Source: Citrobacter amalonaticus (GTDB lineage Bacteria; Pseudomonadota; Gammaproteobacteria; Enterobacterales; Enterobacteriaceae). From it: a stretch of DNA of 64,000 nucleotides. Within the stretch, counting starts at the first letter, position 1. Each line of letters starts with the position of its first letter. A program made the position numbers and the translations under genes. The notes under the pieces are model-generated. The model worked only from the letters and a program-made list of their open reading frames with translations. It did no database searches and was not told where the DNA came from. Below are positions 43,870 through 52,288 of the stretch, piece after piece. Location: assembly GCF_001559075.2 (NCBI RefSeq), contig NZ_CP014015.2:682001-746000 (forward strand). The letters are read 5' to 3'.

Positions 43870-44400
43870 ATGGATAGTTCGTTTACGCCCATTGAACAAA
43901 TGCTAAAATTTCGCGCCAGCCGCCACGAGGATTTTCCGTATCAGGAAATTCTGCTGACTCGTCTTTGCATGCATATGCAAGGAAAGCTGCTGGATAACCG
44001 CAATAAAATGCTGAAAGCTCAAGGGATTAACGAGACGTTGTTTATGGCGTTGATTACGCTGGAGTCTCAGGAAAACCACAGCATTCAGCCTTCTGAACTG
44101 AGCTGCGCCCTGGGATCATCCCGTACTAACGCGACACGTATCGCTGATGAGCTGGAAAAGCGCGGTTGGATCGAGCGCCGTGAAAGCGACAACGATCGTC
44201 GTTGCCTGCATCTGCAGTTAACCGATAAAGGCCATGCTTTCTTGCGCGAAGTATTACCGCCGCAGCATAACTGCCTGCATCAACTGTGGTCCTCTCTTAG
44301 CACTGCAGAAAAAGAACAGCTTGAGCACATCACCCGTAAGCTTCTGACGCGTCTCGATCAGATGGACCAGGATGGTGCCATTCTTGAGGCGCTGAGCTAA
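43870..44400 (+). CDS. mprA: MarR-family repressor MprA (EmrR)
   Basis: A 176-residue winged-helix repressor. The recognition region reads ELSCALGSSRTNATRIADEL and the wing ERRESDNDRRCLHLQLTDKG. It represses mprA-emrAB and is released by drugs and uncouplers such as CCCP. It begins 90 bases after ygaH and leads the emr operon. Confidence 0.97.
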   Translation: MDSSFTPIEQMLKFRASRHEDFPYQEILLTRLCMHMQGKLLDNRNKMLKAQGINETLFMALITLESQENHSIQPSELSCALGSSRTNATRIADELEKRGWIERRESDNDRRCLHLQLTDKGHAFLREVLPPQHNCLHQLWSSLSTAEKEQLEHITRKLLTRLDQMDQDGAILEALS

Positions 44401-44524
44401 CGCGTCGACTCGCTCTATCATCCAGATTAAGAAAGAAAACTGACTGGCCAGCACCTGAACGTGCTGGCCTTTCTGATAAACAGCTCGGCCCAGCCGACGA
44501 AAAAATAAGATCGTGGAGAACAAC

Positions 44525-45697
44525 ATGAGCGCAAATGCGGAGACTCAAACCCCGCAGCAACCGGTTAAGAAGAAAAGCAAACGTAAAAGTACGCTGCTCC
44601 TCCTGACCTTGCTCTTTATCATTATTGCCGTGGCATATGGGATTTATTGGTTTTTGGTACTGCGTCATGTCGAAGAGACTGATGATGCGTACGTGGCAGG
44701 GAACCAGGTTCAAATCATGGCACAGGTATCCGGCAGCGTGACGAAAGTCTGGGCGGATAACACTGATTTTGTTAAACAGGGTGACGTTCTCGTCACGCTC
44801 GATCAGACGGATGCCAGACAGGCATTTGAAAAAGCGAAGACCGCGCTGGCCTCCAGCGTCCGTCAGACGCATCAGTTAATGATCAACAGCAAACAGTTGC
44901 AGGCGAACATTGCGGTGCAGAAAACCGCCCTCGCCCAGGCGCAAAGCGATTTTAACCGTCGCGTACCGCTCGGTAACGCCAATCTGATTGGTCGCGAAGA
45001 GTTGCAACACGCGCGGGATGCCGTGGCCAGCGCTCAGGCGCAGCTTGATGTTGCCATTCAGCAATACAATGCAAATCAGGCGATGATCCTGGACAGCAAG
45101 CTGGAAGATCAGCCCGCCGTCCAACAGGCTGCCACCGAAGTGCGTAACGCCTGGCTGGCGCTGGAACGTACCAAAATCGTCAGCCCGATGACCGGCTACG
45201 TGTCGCGCCGCGCCGTACAGCCTGGCGCGCAGATCAGCCCCACAACGCCGCTGATGGCCGTAGTTCCGGCGACCAACCTGTGGGTCGACGCCAACTTCAA
45301 AGAAACGCAGCTTGCCCATATGCGCATCGGTCAACCGGCAACGGTGATCAGTGATATCTACGGCGATGACGTTAAGTACACCGGTAAAGTGGTCGGTCTT
45401 GATATGGGTACCGGCAGCGCCTTCTCGCTGCTGCCGGCACAGAATGCGACCGGTAACTGGATCAAAGTGGTTCAGCGTCTGCCCGTACGTATCGAACTGG
45501 ACGCACAGCAGCTGGCGCAACATCCGTTGCGCATTGGTTTATCGACGCTGGTCACCGTCGATACCGCGAACCGCGACGGTCAGGTTCTGGCCAGTCAGGT
45601 TCGCACCACGCCGGTGTCTGAGAGTAACGCCCGTGAAATCAGCCTTGCCCCGGTCAATAAACTGATCGAAGAGATTGTGCAGGCCAACGCAGGCTAA
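44525..45697 (+). CDS. emrA: Multidrug efflux adaptor EmrA
   Basis: A 390-residue membrane-fusion protein. An N-terminal transmembrane helix (about 22-46) is followed by a biotinyl-lipoyl domain, a long alpha-helical hairpin (about 95-200) and a beta-barrel domain. The ATG at 44525 gives the E. coli start; an earlier in-frame ATG lies inside the RBS region. It links EmrB to TolC for drug export across both membranes. Confidence 0.97.
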   Translation: MSANAETQTPQQPVKKKSKRKSTLLLLTLLFIIIAVAYGIYWFLVLRHVEETDDAYVAGNQVQIMAQVSGSVTKVWADNTDFVKQGDVLVTLDQTDARQAFEKAKTALASSVRQTHQLMINSKQLQANIAVQKTALAQAQSDFNRRVPLGNANLIGREELQHARDAVASAQAQLDVAIQQYNANQAMILDSKLEDQPAVQQAATEVRNAWLALERTKIVSPMTGYVSRRAVQPGAQISPTTPLMAVVPATNLWVDANFKETQLAHMRIGQPATVISDIYGDDVKYTGKVVGLDMGTGSAFSLLPAQNATGNWIKVVQRLPVRIELDAQQLAQHPLRIGLSTLVTVDTANRDGQVLASQVRTTPVSESNAREISLAPVNKLIEEIVQANAG

Positions 45698-45712
45698 TTT
45701 GAGGTGCGTGTG

Positions 45713-47251
45713 ATGCAACAGCAAAAACCGCTGGAGGGCGCGCAGCTCGTCATTATGACGATTGCGCTGTCGCTGGCGACATTCATGCAGGTGCTGGACT
45801 CCACCATTGCTAACGTGGCGATCCCCACAATCGCAGGGAACCTGGGCTCATCGCTGAGTCAGGGGACGTGGGTGATCACCTCTTTCGGGGTGGCGAACGC
45901 CATCTCGATCCCCATCACCGGCTGGCTGGCGAAGCGCGTCGGGGAAGTAAAGCTGTTCATGTGGTCAACGGTGGCGTTTGCCATTGCCTCATGGGCGTGC
46001 GGTGTCTCCAGCAGCCTGAATATGCTGATCTTCTTCCGCGTCGTTCAGGGCGTGGTTGCCGGACCGCTGATCCCACTTTCGCAAAGTCTGCTGCTGAATA
46101 ACTATCCTGCCGCGAAGCGTTCTATCGCGCTGGCGCTGTGGTCGATGACGGTGATTGTCGCGCCGATTTGCGGCCCGATTCTGGGCGGCTATATCAGCGA
46201 TAACTACCACTGGGGCTGGATCTTCTTTATCAACGTGCCGATCGGTATTGCAGTCGTTCTGATGACGCTGCAAACCCTGCGCGGACGCGAAACACGCACG
46301 GAGCAACGGCGGATTGACGCCATCGGGCTGGCGCTACTGGTGGTTGGTATCGGTAGTTTGCAGATTATGCTCGACCGGGGGAAAGAGCTGGACTGGTTCG
46401 CCTCGCAGGAAATCGTCATTCTGACCGTAGTGGCGGTGGTCGCCATTAGCTTCCTGATTGTCTGGGAGCTTACCGACGATAACCCCATTGTCGATCTCTC
46501 GCTGTTTAAATCGCGAAACTTTACCATCGGCTGTTTGTGTATCAGTCTGGCCTATATGCTGTACTTCGGGGCGATTGTTCTGTTGCCGCAGCTCTTGCAG
46601 GAGGTCTACGGCTATACCGCGACGTGGGCGGGGCTGGCATCCGCGCCGGTCGGCATCATTCCGGTGATTCTGTCGCCGATTATCGGCCGCTTTGCCCATA
46701 AGCTGGATATGCGCAGGCTGGTGACGTTCAGCTTTATTATGTACGCCGTCTGCTTCTACTGGCGTGCGTGGACGTTTGAACCGGGAATGGACTTCGGCGC
46801 CTCAGCCTGGCCGCAGTTTATTCAGGGCTTCGCGGTGGCGTGCTTCTTTATGCCGCTGACAACCATCACGCTGTCTGGCTTACCGCCAGAGCGGCTGGCG
46901 GCGGCATCGAGTTTGTCTAACTTTACGCGAACGCTGGCGGGGTCGATCGGGACATCGATCACCACCACCATGTGGACCAACCGGGAATCGATGCACCATG
47001 CGCAGTTAACCGAGTCGGTGAATCCGTATAACCCGAACGCGCAGGCGATGTACGATCAGCTACAGGGACTGGGTATGACGCAACAACAGGCGTCTGGCTG
47101 GATAGCTCAGCAGATCACTAATCAGGGGCTGATTATTTCCGCCAACGAGATCTTCTGGATGTCAGCGGGGATCTTCCTGGTGTTACTCGGCCTGGTCTGG
47201 TTCGCCAAACCCCCGTTTGGTGCGGGTGGCGGCGGCGGTGGCGCGCACTAG
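45713..47251 (+). CDS. emrB: Multidrug efflux MFS transporter EmrB
   Basis: A 512-residue DHA2-family proton antiporter with 14 transmembrane helices. Motif C (GPILGGYISDNYHWGWIF) and the N-terminal FMQVLDSTIANVAIPTI segment are intact. A glycine-rich tail (GAGGGGGGAH) ends it, as in E. coli. It exports hydrophobic toxins such as nalidixic acid and uncouplers with EmrA-TolC. Confidence 0.98.
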   Translation: MQQQKPLEGAQLVIMTIALSLATFMQVLDSTIANVAIPTIAGNLGSSLSQGTWVITSFGVANAISIPITGWLAKRVGEVKLFMWSTVAFAIASWACGVSSSLNMLIFFRVVQGVVAGPLIPLSQSLLLNNYPAAKRSIALALWSMTVIVAPICGPILGGYISDNYHWGWIFFINVPIGIAVVLMTLQTLRGRETRTEQRRIDAIGLALLVVGIGSLQIMLDRGKELDWFASQEIVILTVVAVVAISFLIVWELTDDNPIVDLSLFKSRNFTIGCLCISLAYMLYFGAIVLLPQLLQEVYGYTATWAGLASAPVGIIPVILSPIIGRFAHKLDMRRLVTFSFIMYAVCFYWRAWTFEPGMDFGASAWPQFIQGFAVACFFMPLTTITLSGLPPERLAAASSLSNFTRTLAGSIGTSITTTMWTNRESMHHAQLTESVNPYNPNAQAMYDQLQGLGMTQQQASGWIAQQITNQGLIISANEIFWMSAGIFLVLLGLVWFAKPPFGAGGGGGGAH

Positions 47252-47257
47252 GTGACA

Positions 47258-47294
47258 GCGATAAAAAAGCCCGTTCAGTCGAACGGGCTTTTTT
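47258..47294. terminator. Bidirectional terminator between emrB and luxS
   Basis: A stem AGCCCGTT / AACGGGCT flanked by A6 and T8 runs lies between the convergent ends of emrB and luxS and can serve both. Confidence 0.92.
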
Positions 47295-47316
47295 TTGCCG
47301 GTAATCACACAGACAA

Positions 47317-47832
47317 CTAGATGTGCAGTTCCTGCAACTTCTCTTTCGGCAGCGCCAGCTCTTCATTGCTGTTGACGCGAACGTCGTGCTCCAGAATATG
47401 ACGTGCGATATCCTGCGCTTCGCTCAGGGAATGCATCTGATACGTGCCGCACTGGTAAACGTTCAGTTCCGGGATCTGATTCTGATCCTGAACTTTCAGC
47501 ACGTCGGCCATCGCTGCTTTCCAGGCATCTGCCACACGCTGCTCATCCGGCGTACCAATCAGGCTCATATAGAAACCGGTACGGCAGCCCATCGGGGAGA
47601 TATCAATAATCTCGACGCCGTTACCGTTGAGGTGATTACGCATAAAGCCTGCGAACAGATGCTCCAGCGTGTGAATCCCTTTCTCCGGCATCACCTCTTT
47701 GTTTGGAATGCAGAAACGCAGATCAAACACGGTAATGGCGTCACCGTGTGGCGTGTTCATCGTTTTCGCCACACGGACTGCAGGTGCTTCCATCCGGGTA
47801 TGATCGACAGTGAAGCTATCTAACAACGGCAT
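47317..47832 (-). CDS. luxS: S-ribosylhomocysteine lyase LuxS
   Basis: 171 residues. It cleaves S-ribosylhomocysteine to homocysteine and the AI-2 precursor DPD. The metal site His54, His58 (HTLEHLFAGFMR) and Cys128 (YQCGTYQMHSL) is complete. It completes the activated-methyl cycle and makes the AI-2 quorum signal. Its upstream region is shared with the oppositely oriented sRNA micA. Confidence 0.98.
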   Translation of the reverse strand: MPLLDSFTVDHTRMEAPAVRVAKTMNTPHGDAITVFDLRFCIPNKEVMPEKGIHTLEHLFAGFMRNHLNGNGVEIIDISPMGCRTGFYMSLIGTPDEQRVADAWKAAMADVLKVQDQNQIPELNVYQCGTYQMHSLSEAQDIARHILEHDVRVNSNEELALPKEKLQELHI

Positions 47833-47866
47833 TTAGCCACCTCCGATAATTTTTTTAAAATAAACT

Positions 47867-47893
47867 GAACTCTTTGTTTCGACGCGAGTCTGA
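47867..47893 (+). promoter_or_regulatory. SigmaE promoter of micA
   Basis: GAACTC (47867-47872) and TCTGA (47889-47893), 16 bases apart, match the sigmaE consensus and end seven bases before the MicA 5' end. Confidence 0.85.
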
Positions 47894-47899
47894 GTATAT

Positions 47900-47972
47900 G
47901 AAAGACGCGCATTTGTTATCATCATCCCTGTTTTCAGAGATGAAATTTTGGCCACTCCCGAGTGGCCTTTTT
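47900..47972 (+). ncRNA. micA: Small RNA MicA
   Basis: A 73-base match to E. coli MicA in its known place between luxS and gshA. The seed GAAAGACGCGCAUUUGUUAU is intact, which pairs with ompA mRNA at its ribosome-binding site. The terminator stem GGCCACTC / GAGTGGCC ends in TTTTT. The internal hairpin loop differs from my memory of E. coli (CTGTTTTCAG here). It is Hfq-dependent and lowers OmpA upon envelope stress. Confidence 0.96.
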
Positions 47973-47980
47973 CTTTTCTG

Positions 47981-49540
47981 TCAGGCCTGTTGCTTTGCCA
48001 GCCAGCGGTCAAACGGTTCCGTATCTGCCGCCTCAACCTCGCGCTGACGACGTTTTGAGGCGTCACGTTCAGCCACAAAGTCTTCTTCCTGCAAAATTTC
48101 CAGCGGCTCTTCACGCAGCAGATTGCGGTAAGCTTCGCCCAGCGCCTTGCCCGTTCCGCCAATACCCGTATCAATCATAGACCGCAGAATACGTGCAGAG
48201 AACGTCAATTCCGGGTTATCAAAGCAAGCAACCAGTTCGTCACAGACTTTCTGATAATCCTCTCCGCCGTGGATGCTGTCCAGCGTTTGTGCCACACGCT
48301 TCAGATCGCGGAACAGATCTTTACCCACTTCGGGCAGCGGGAACTGTGCAGTTTCACAGCCGATACCTAACGTCAGGCCCGGCTTACGCCCTTCCAGAAT
48401 CACCCGATTCCAGTTGGTACGCGTACACAGCAGCTCACTGCTGCTCATCTCCGGCGCATCGGCCAGCACACACCAGACCATGAACAGGTCAAGGAAACGC
48501 ACCTGTTGCTCGTCCACGCCAATGGGCGAGAACGGGTTGATATCCAGCGAGCGGACTTCGATGTATTCAATACCGCCACGCAGAAGCGCATCTGAAGGCG
48601 ACTCACCGCTACGCGTAACGCGTTTCGGACGAATCGGCGCATACAGCTCATTTTCAATCTGCAGCACGTTGCTGTTGATTTGCAGACGCTTACCGTCTTT
48701 TTCCAGCCCTACCGCCGCATACTCTTCAGAAGGCGTTTTAATCGCCCGCTTCAATCCTGCCACATACTCGTAGAGATCGTTAAACGTAATTCCGAGATTG
48801 CTTTGCGACTTATTGGTATAACCCAGATCGCTCAGTCGCAGCGAGGTCGCGTACGGCAGGTAGTACATTCCGCAGTCGGTTTTCTCAAACGGCAGCGTGG
48901 TCGGTTTGCCCTGCAGGAAGGAAGCGCAAATCGCCGGGGATGCGCCAAACAGATAGGGGATGACCCAGCCAAAGCGGTAATAGTTACGGATCAGGCGGAA
49001 ATAGCCGGCAGAGATTTTCTCTTTTGCCTCTTCGCCTTCCACTACGCCGCATTTCGCCTGCCAGAATGCCATCGGCAGCGAGAAGTTGTAATGCACACCG
49101 GAGATAGTTTGCATCAACGCACCGTAACGGTTTTTCAACCCTTCACGGTACAGCGTTTTCATACGACCAATATTTGAAGTGCCATATTGCGCCAGTTCAA
49201 TGTCCTGACCTTCGGCAATGTAGCAAGGCATGCTCAGTGGCCACATGCGCTCATCACCCATATTTCTGGCGGTATAACGATGCAGGTCACGCATGAAGGT
49301 CAGCATATGCTGGATGTCACCGTCTACTGGCGTGATAAACTCCAGCAGCGCTTCCGCGAAATCCGTGGTAATCCATTTATGCGTCAGCGCTGAGCCTAAC
49401 GCTTCAGGATGCCCCGTTGTCGCCAACGTGCCATCCGCATTCACGCGCAATGTTTCGCGCTCCAGCCCGCGCTGAATCCCCTGTAATGCCTGAGGATGCT
49501 TTTCCAGCCAGGCCAGAGCCTGTGATACGTCCGGGATCAA
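47981..49540 (-). CDS. gshA: Glutamate-cysteine ligase GshA
   Basis: 519 residues. It catalyses the first step of glutathione synthesis: ATP-dependent joining of glutamate's gamma-carboxyl to cysteine. A TTG start codon (49540-49538) is well supported by GGAGG five bases upstream and is also used in E. coli. Family motifs include ERETLRVNADGTLATTGHP and GIEYIEVRSLDINPFSPIG. Feedback by glutathione is known. It lies upstream of micA and luxS. Confidence 0.97.
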   Translation of the reverse strand: MIPDVSQALAWLEKHPQALQGIQRGLERETLRVNADGTLATTGHPEALGSALTHKWITTDFAEALLEFITPVDGDIQHMLTFMRDLHRYTARNMGDERMWPLSMPCYIAEGQDIELAQYGTSNIGRMKTLYREGLKNRYGALMQTISGVHYNFSLPMAFWQAKCGVVEGEEAKEKISAGYFRLIRNYYRFGWVIPYLFGASPAICASFLQGKPTTLPFEKTDCGMYYLPYATSLRLSDLGYTNKSQSNLGITFNDLYEYVAGLKRAIKTPSEEYAAVGLEKDGKRLQINSNVLQIENELYAPIRPKRVTRSGESPSDALLRGGIEYIEVRSLDINPFSPIGVDEQQVRFLDLFMVWCVLADAPEMSSSELLCTRTNWNRVILEGRKPGLTLGIGCETAQFPLPEVGKDLFRDLKRVAQTLDSIHGGEDYQKVCDELVACFDNPELTFSARILRSMIDTGIGGTGKALGEAYRNLLREEPLEILQEEDFVAERDASKRRQREVEAADTEPFDRWLAKQQA

Positions 49541-49618
49541 ATTGACCTCCCGCCTGTCAAAATCGTATTAATTAGCATAATTGTAGTGGTTACCCTAAAG
49601 GCTAATCCCCAGGCACAA

Positions 49619-50047
49619 TTAGTGCCACCAGGTAATGCCCTGAACGGTAGCAGCCGCGACGACAATATAGCGCAGCGCTTTGCCAAGGCATAAAAAAAAG
49701 AGCACCGGCCCCCACGAGAGGCGCATCCATCCCGCTAACAGGCACAGTAAATCACCCACAACCGGCATCCAGCTTAATAATAGTGTGACCGCGCCATAGC
49801 GTTTAAGCCAGCCTGTGGCTTTCTCCTGCCAGCGCGATGTCTTGCGCAGCGGGAAGAAACGCCCAAGGATAACGTTAGTTAACCCTCCAAGGCTATTACC
49901 CATTGTTGCTGTTAAAACTAAGACCCAGGGATGACTGAGCCCGGCCAGTAACATGGCAATCAGAACGACTTCCGAATTGCCGGGCAACAGCGTAGCGCTG
50001 AGAAAACTGCTGGCGAACAATGAAAGGAGCGACAGTCCGTCACTCAC
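49619..50047 (-). CDS. yqaA: DedA-related membrane protein YqaA
   Basis: A 142-residue inner-membrane protein of the SNARE-associated/VTT (DedA-like) family, with about four hydrophobic segments and the characteristic glycine-rich GNSLGGLTNVILGRFFP stretch. VTT proteins are linked to lipid flipping. Its start overlaps the stop of yqaB (ATGA), so the two are co-translated. Confidence 0.9.
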   Translation of the reverse strand: MSDGLSLLSLFASSFLSATLLPGNSEVVLIAMLLAGLSHPWVLVLTATMGNSLGGLTNVILGRFFPLRKTSRWQEKATGWLKRYGAVTLLLSWMPVVGDLLCLLAGWMRLSWGPVLFFLCLGKALRYIVVAAATVQGITWWH

Positions 50048-50610
50048 AGGTGCCGAACGTCCACAGCATCCATTCCGGCGGCGCGTGCGGCCTGGATACC
50101 AAAGTCTGCATCTTCAAATACCACGCACTGCGCCGGAGGCACGCCCATACGCTCAGCACAAAGCAGGAAGGTATCTGGCGCGGGTTTATGGTGCTGGACA
50201 TGATCGGCGGCAACGACGGCATCAAAATAGCGACGCAGCCCCAGATGGGCCAGCAGCGCTTCCGCTATCGCGCTTTCACTACCGGTCCCGACGGACATCG
50301 GGCGACGACCATGCCACGCTTTCACCACCTCAACCAGCGGCAGCGGCTCAACGCTGTCGAGGAGCATGATTTTTACCGCGTCGGTTTTTTCACGGGCTAG
50401 CGCGTGGGGATCGAGATCCGCATGATTCAACTCAATAATGGACTGAGCAATACGCCATGTGGCTGAGCCGTTAAGGGCAATCATCGCCTGAAGATCAAAG
50501 TGCATACCGTAACGACCTAATACTTCAACCCACGCCTTACGGTGCGTCGGTTCAGTATCCAGAAGGGTACCATCCATATCGAAAATCAGACCCGCATAAC
50601 GTTCGTACAT
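50044..50610 (-). CDS. yqaB: HAD-like phosphatase YqaB
   Basis: A 188-residue HAD-superfamily phosphatase. The nucleophile motif FDMDGTLLDTEP lies near residue 10, a threonine motif SVGTGSESA near 108, and motif III/IV KPAPDTFLLCAERM and VFEDADFGIQAARAAG follow. The E. coli homologue dephosphorylates fructose-1-phosphate and 6-phosphogluconate. It leads the yqaB-yqaA pair. Confidence 0.95.
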   Translation of the reverse strand: MYERYAGLIFDMDGTLLDTEPTHRKAWVEVLGRYGMHFDLQAMIALNGSATWRIAQSIIELNHADLDPHALAREKTDAVKIMLLDSVEPLPLVEVVKAWHGRRPMSVGTGSESAIAEALLAHLGLRRYFDAVVAADHVQHHKPAPDTFLLCAERMGVPPAQCVVFEDADFGIQAARAAGMDAVDVRHL

Positions 50611-50861
50611 AGCGCTCTCACCGGCAAGTAAACAGACGTTACTTTATCGTAATTGCTGGATTTTGTCGCTGACGACGATGCTGAGGATTGTTCAGGAGAT
50701 GAATGCAAAGGAGAAAAGAAAGGAGAAAATGGTATATCCGGGAGGACGACTCGGCGAAGCCTCGCCCTTCGGGCCGTTGCTGAAGCAACGTTATCCTCCC
50801 TGCCGTTTGCGACACTCTCGCAGGCCATGAAACAACAAATTCGCTGTTATTCGGGAGAAGA

Positions 50862-50938
50862 TGGTGCATCCGGGAGGATTCGAACCTCCGACCGCTCGGT
50901 TCGTAGCCGAGTACTCTATCCAGCTGAGCTACGGATGC
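50862..50938 (-). tRNA. argQ: tRNA-Arg (ACG)
   Basis: A 77-base gene with encoded CCA. The anticodon ACG (modified to ICG) sits in CTCGGCTACGAACCGAG, the T loop is GTTCGAATC, and the acceptor stem GCATCCG pairs with CGGATGC. It is the last of four identical copies in the serV-argVYZQ operon. Confidence 0.98.
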
Positions 50939-51080
50939 ATCGGAAAACATATTTTACTGCCGATATTGATACTGCACAAAAGCGGTATCAAGTAAGAGAG
51001 GGTGCAACGTTATCCTCCCTGGCGTTTGCGACACTCTCGCAGGCCATGAAACAACAAACTCGCTGTTATCCGGGAGAAGA

Positions 51081-51157
51081 TGGTGCATCCGGGAGGATTC
51101 GAACCTCCGACCGCTCGGTTCGTAGCCGAGTACTCTATCCAGCTGAGCTACGGATGC
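51081..51157 (-). tRNA. argZ: tRNA-Arg (ACG)
   Basis: A 77-base copy identical to the other three by eye, with encoded CCA and anticodon ACG. It is followed (in the transcribed direction) by the longest spacer, which contains one copy of the 77-base repeat. Confidence 0.98.
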
Positions 51158-51218
51158 ATCGGAAAACGTATTTCACTGCCGAAATTGATACTGCACAAAA
51201 GCGGTACCAAGTAAGAGA

Positions 51219-51295
51219 TGGTGCATCCGGGAGGATTCGAACCTCCGACCGCTCGGTTCGTAGCCGAGTACTCTATCCAGCTGAGCTACGGATGC
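51219..51295 (-). tRNA. argY: tRNA-Arg (ACG)
   Basis: A 77-base copy with encoded CCA and anticodon ACG. It is separated from its neighbours by spacers of 61 and 62 bases that are similar to each other. Confidence 0.98.
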
Positions 51296-51357
51296 ATCGG
51301 GAAACTTACTTTACTGCAGATTTTGATACCGCCACTAAAGCCGTATCAAGTAAGAGA

Positions 51358-51434
51358 TGGTGCATCCGGGAGGATTCGAACCTCCGACCGCTCGGTTCGT
51401 AGCCGAGTACTCTATCCAGCTGAGCTACGGATGC
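51358..51434 (-). tRNA. argV: tRNA-Arg (ACG)
   Basis: A 77-base copy with encoded CCA and anticodon ACG. It lies three bases after serV in the transcript, so the two are cut from one precursor. Confidence 0.98.
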
Positions 51435-51437
51435 AAA

Positions 51438-51530
51438 TGGCGGTGAGGCGGGGATTCGAACCCCGGATGCAGCTTTTGACCGCATACTCCCTTAGCAGGG
51501 GAGCGCCTTCAGCCTCTCGGCCACCTCACC
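51438..51530 (-). tRNA. serV: tRNA-Ser (GCU)
   Basis: 93 bases including CCA, with the long variable arm of serine tRNAs and anticodon GCU (CCTGCTAAGGG). It is the first gene of the operon. Confidence 0.98.
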
Positions 51531-51865
51531 ACACGCCTCTTACGAGTGCTTCGAAGAACTTGTTTCTGCTCATCGTCGCTGCGTGGCGCACATATTACTT
51601 TCTGGGACTTATAAGTCAAACAATTTTTCCTGAGCTTTTATCGTTTGCACACTTCACGTTCAATTAGTCTGCAAAAACGGCAAAAAGAGTGTTTTATCAA
51701 CAGATAAATCGGTCTCTCGGGCAACGGACTGCCACGATAAAAAAGTCATACGGATGCACTAACACCAGGCGGAACAGGAAAAAGAGTCACAGAAAAACGA
51801 AAAAGAGTGGGAAGTTGCGAGGGAGTCAGGTTGCGCCTCACCCGGTCAGGTGAGACGCGGAAACC
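51531..51865. other. serV / csrA intergenic region
   Basis: 335 bases between the csrA stop and serV. Apart from the serV promoter near 51,600 I see no gene. A-rich tracts (AAAAAGAG repeats) lie at 51,680-51,810. The csrA transcript ends here, with a GGTGAGACGCGG region close to its stop that is only weakly terminator-like. Confidence 0.4.
51592..51619 (-). promoter_or_regulatory. Promoter of the serV-argVYZQ operon
   Basis: On the minus strand TTGACT (51619-51614), a 16-base spacer and TAATAT (51597-51592) are followed by a GC-rich discriminator GTGCGCCACG. That is typical of stringently controlled stable-RNA promoters. Confidence 0.75.
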
Positions 51866-52051
51866 TTAGTAACTGGACTGCTGGGATTTTTCAGCCTGGA
51901 TACGCTGGTAGATCTCTTCACGATGGACAGATACTTCTTTCGGGGCGTTTACGCCGATGCGTACCTGGTTGCCCTTCACCCCTAAAACTGTCACGGTGAC
52001 CTCATCTCCAATCATGAGGGTCTCACCAACTCGACGAGTCAGAATCAGCAT
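51866..52051 (-). CDS. csrA: Carbon storage regulator CsrA
   Basis: A 61-residue dimeric RNA-binding protein that controls carbon storage, motility and biofilm at the level of translation. [20 protein letters not shown] and the C-terminal half, including RNA-contacting Arg44 ([10 protein letters not shown]), appear identical to E. coli CsrA from memory. AGGAG precedes its ATG. It lies between alaS and the tRNA operon, as in E. coli. Confidence 0.98.
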
Positions 52052-52288
52052 TCTTTGCTCCTTGAAAGATTAAAAGAGTCGGGTCTCTCTGTATCCCGGC
52101 ATTATCCATCATATAACGCCAAAAAGTAAGCGATGACAAACACATTACATGTAAGCAGTCACGGCATCACATTCTGTTAAACCTAAGTTTAGCCGATATA
52201 CACAACTTCAACCTGACTTTATCGTTGTCGACAACGTTGATGCAAACGCCGCGGAATGCTTATCCACGGCATCGGCTAACGCTTATAG

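Larger units (their letters stand above)
50785..51157. repeat. 154-base tandem-type duplication around argQ and argZ
   Basis: Segments 50785-50938 and 51004-51157 are near-identical copies, each made of 77 bases of spacer followed by a 77-base tRNA-Arg. The spacer halves differ at only three positions by eye. The spacer resembles the tRNA-linked repeats (rtT type) of E. coli in that it repeats a TCCCGGAT piece of the tRNA 3' end. Confidence 0.8.

Noticed and set aside
50653..51402. A 249-codon open frame across the tRNA cluster
   Set aside because: It is the well-known spurious translation of tRNA-Arg genes (SGRIRTSDRSVRSRVLYPAEL repeated). The DNA encodes four tRNAs on the other strand.
50862..51434. 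CRISPR-like regular repeats
   Set aside because: The repeats are complete 77-base tRNA-Arg genes with encoded CCA, and the spacers are related to each other.
51438..51530. Prophage attachment site at the tRNA operon
   Set aside because: No integrase, direct repeat of a tRNA end beyond the array itself, or foreign DNA is visible next to serV.
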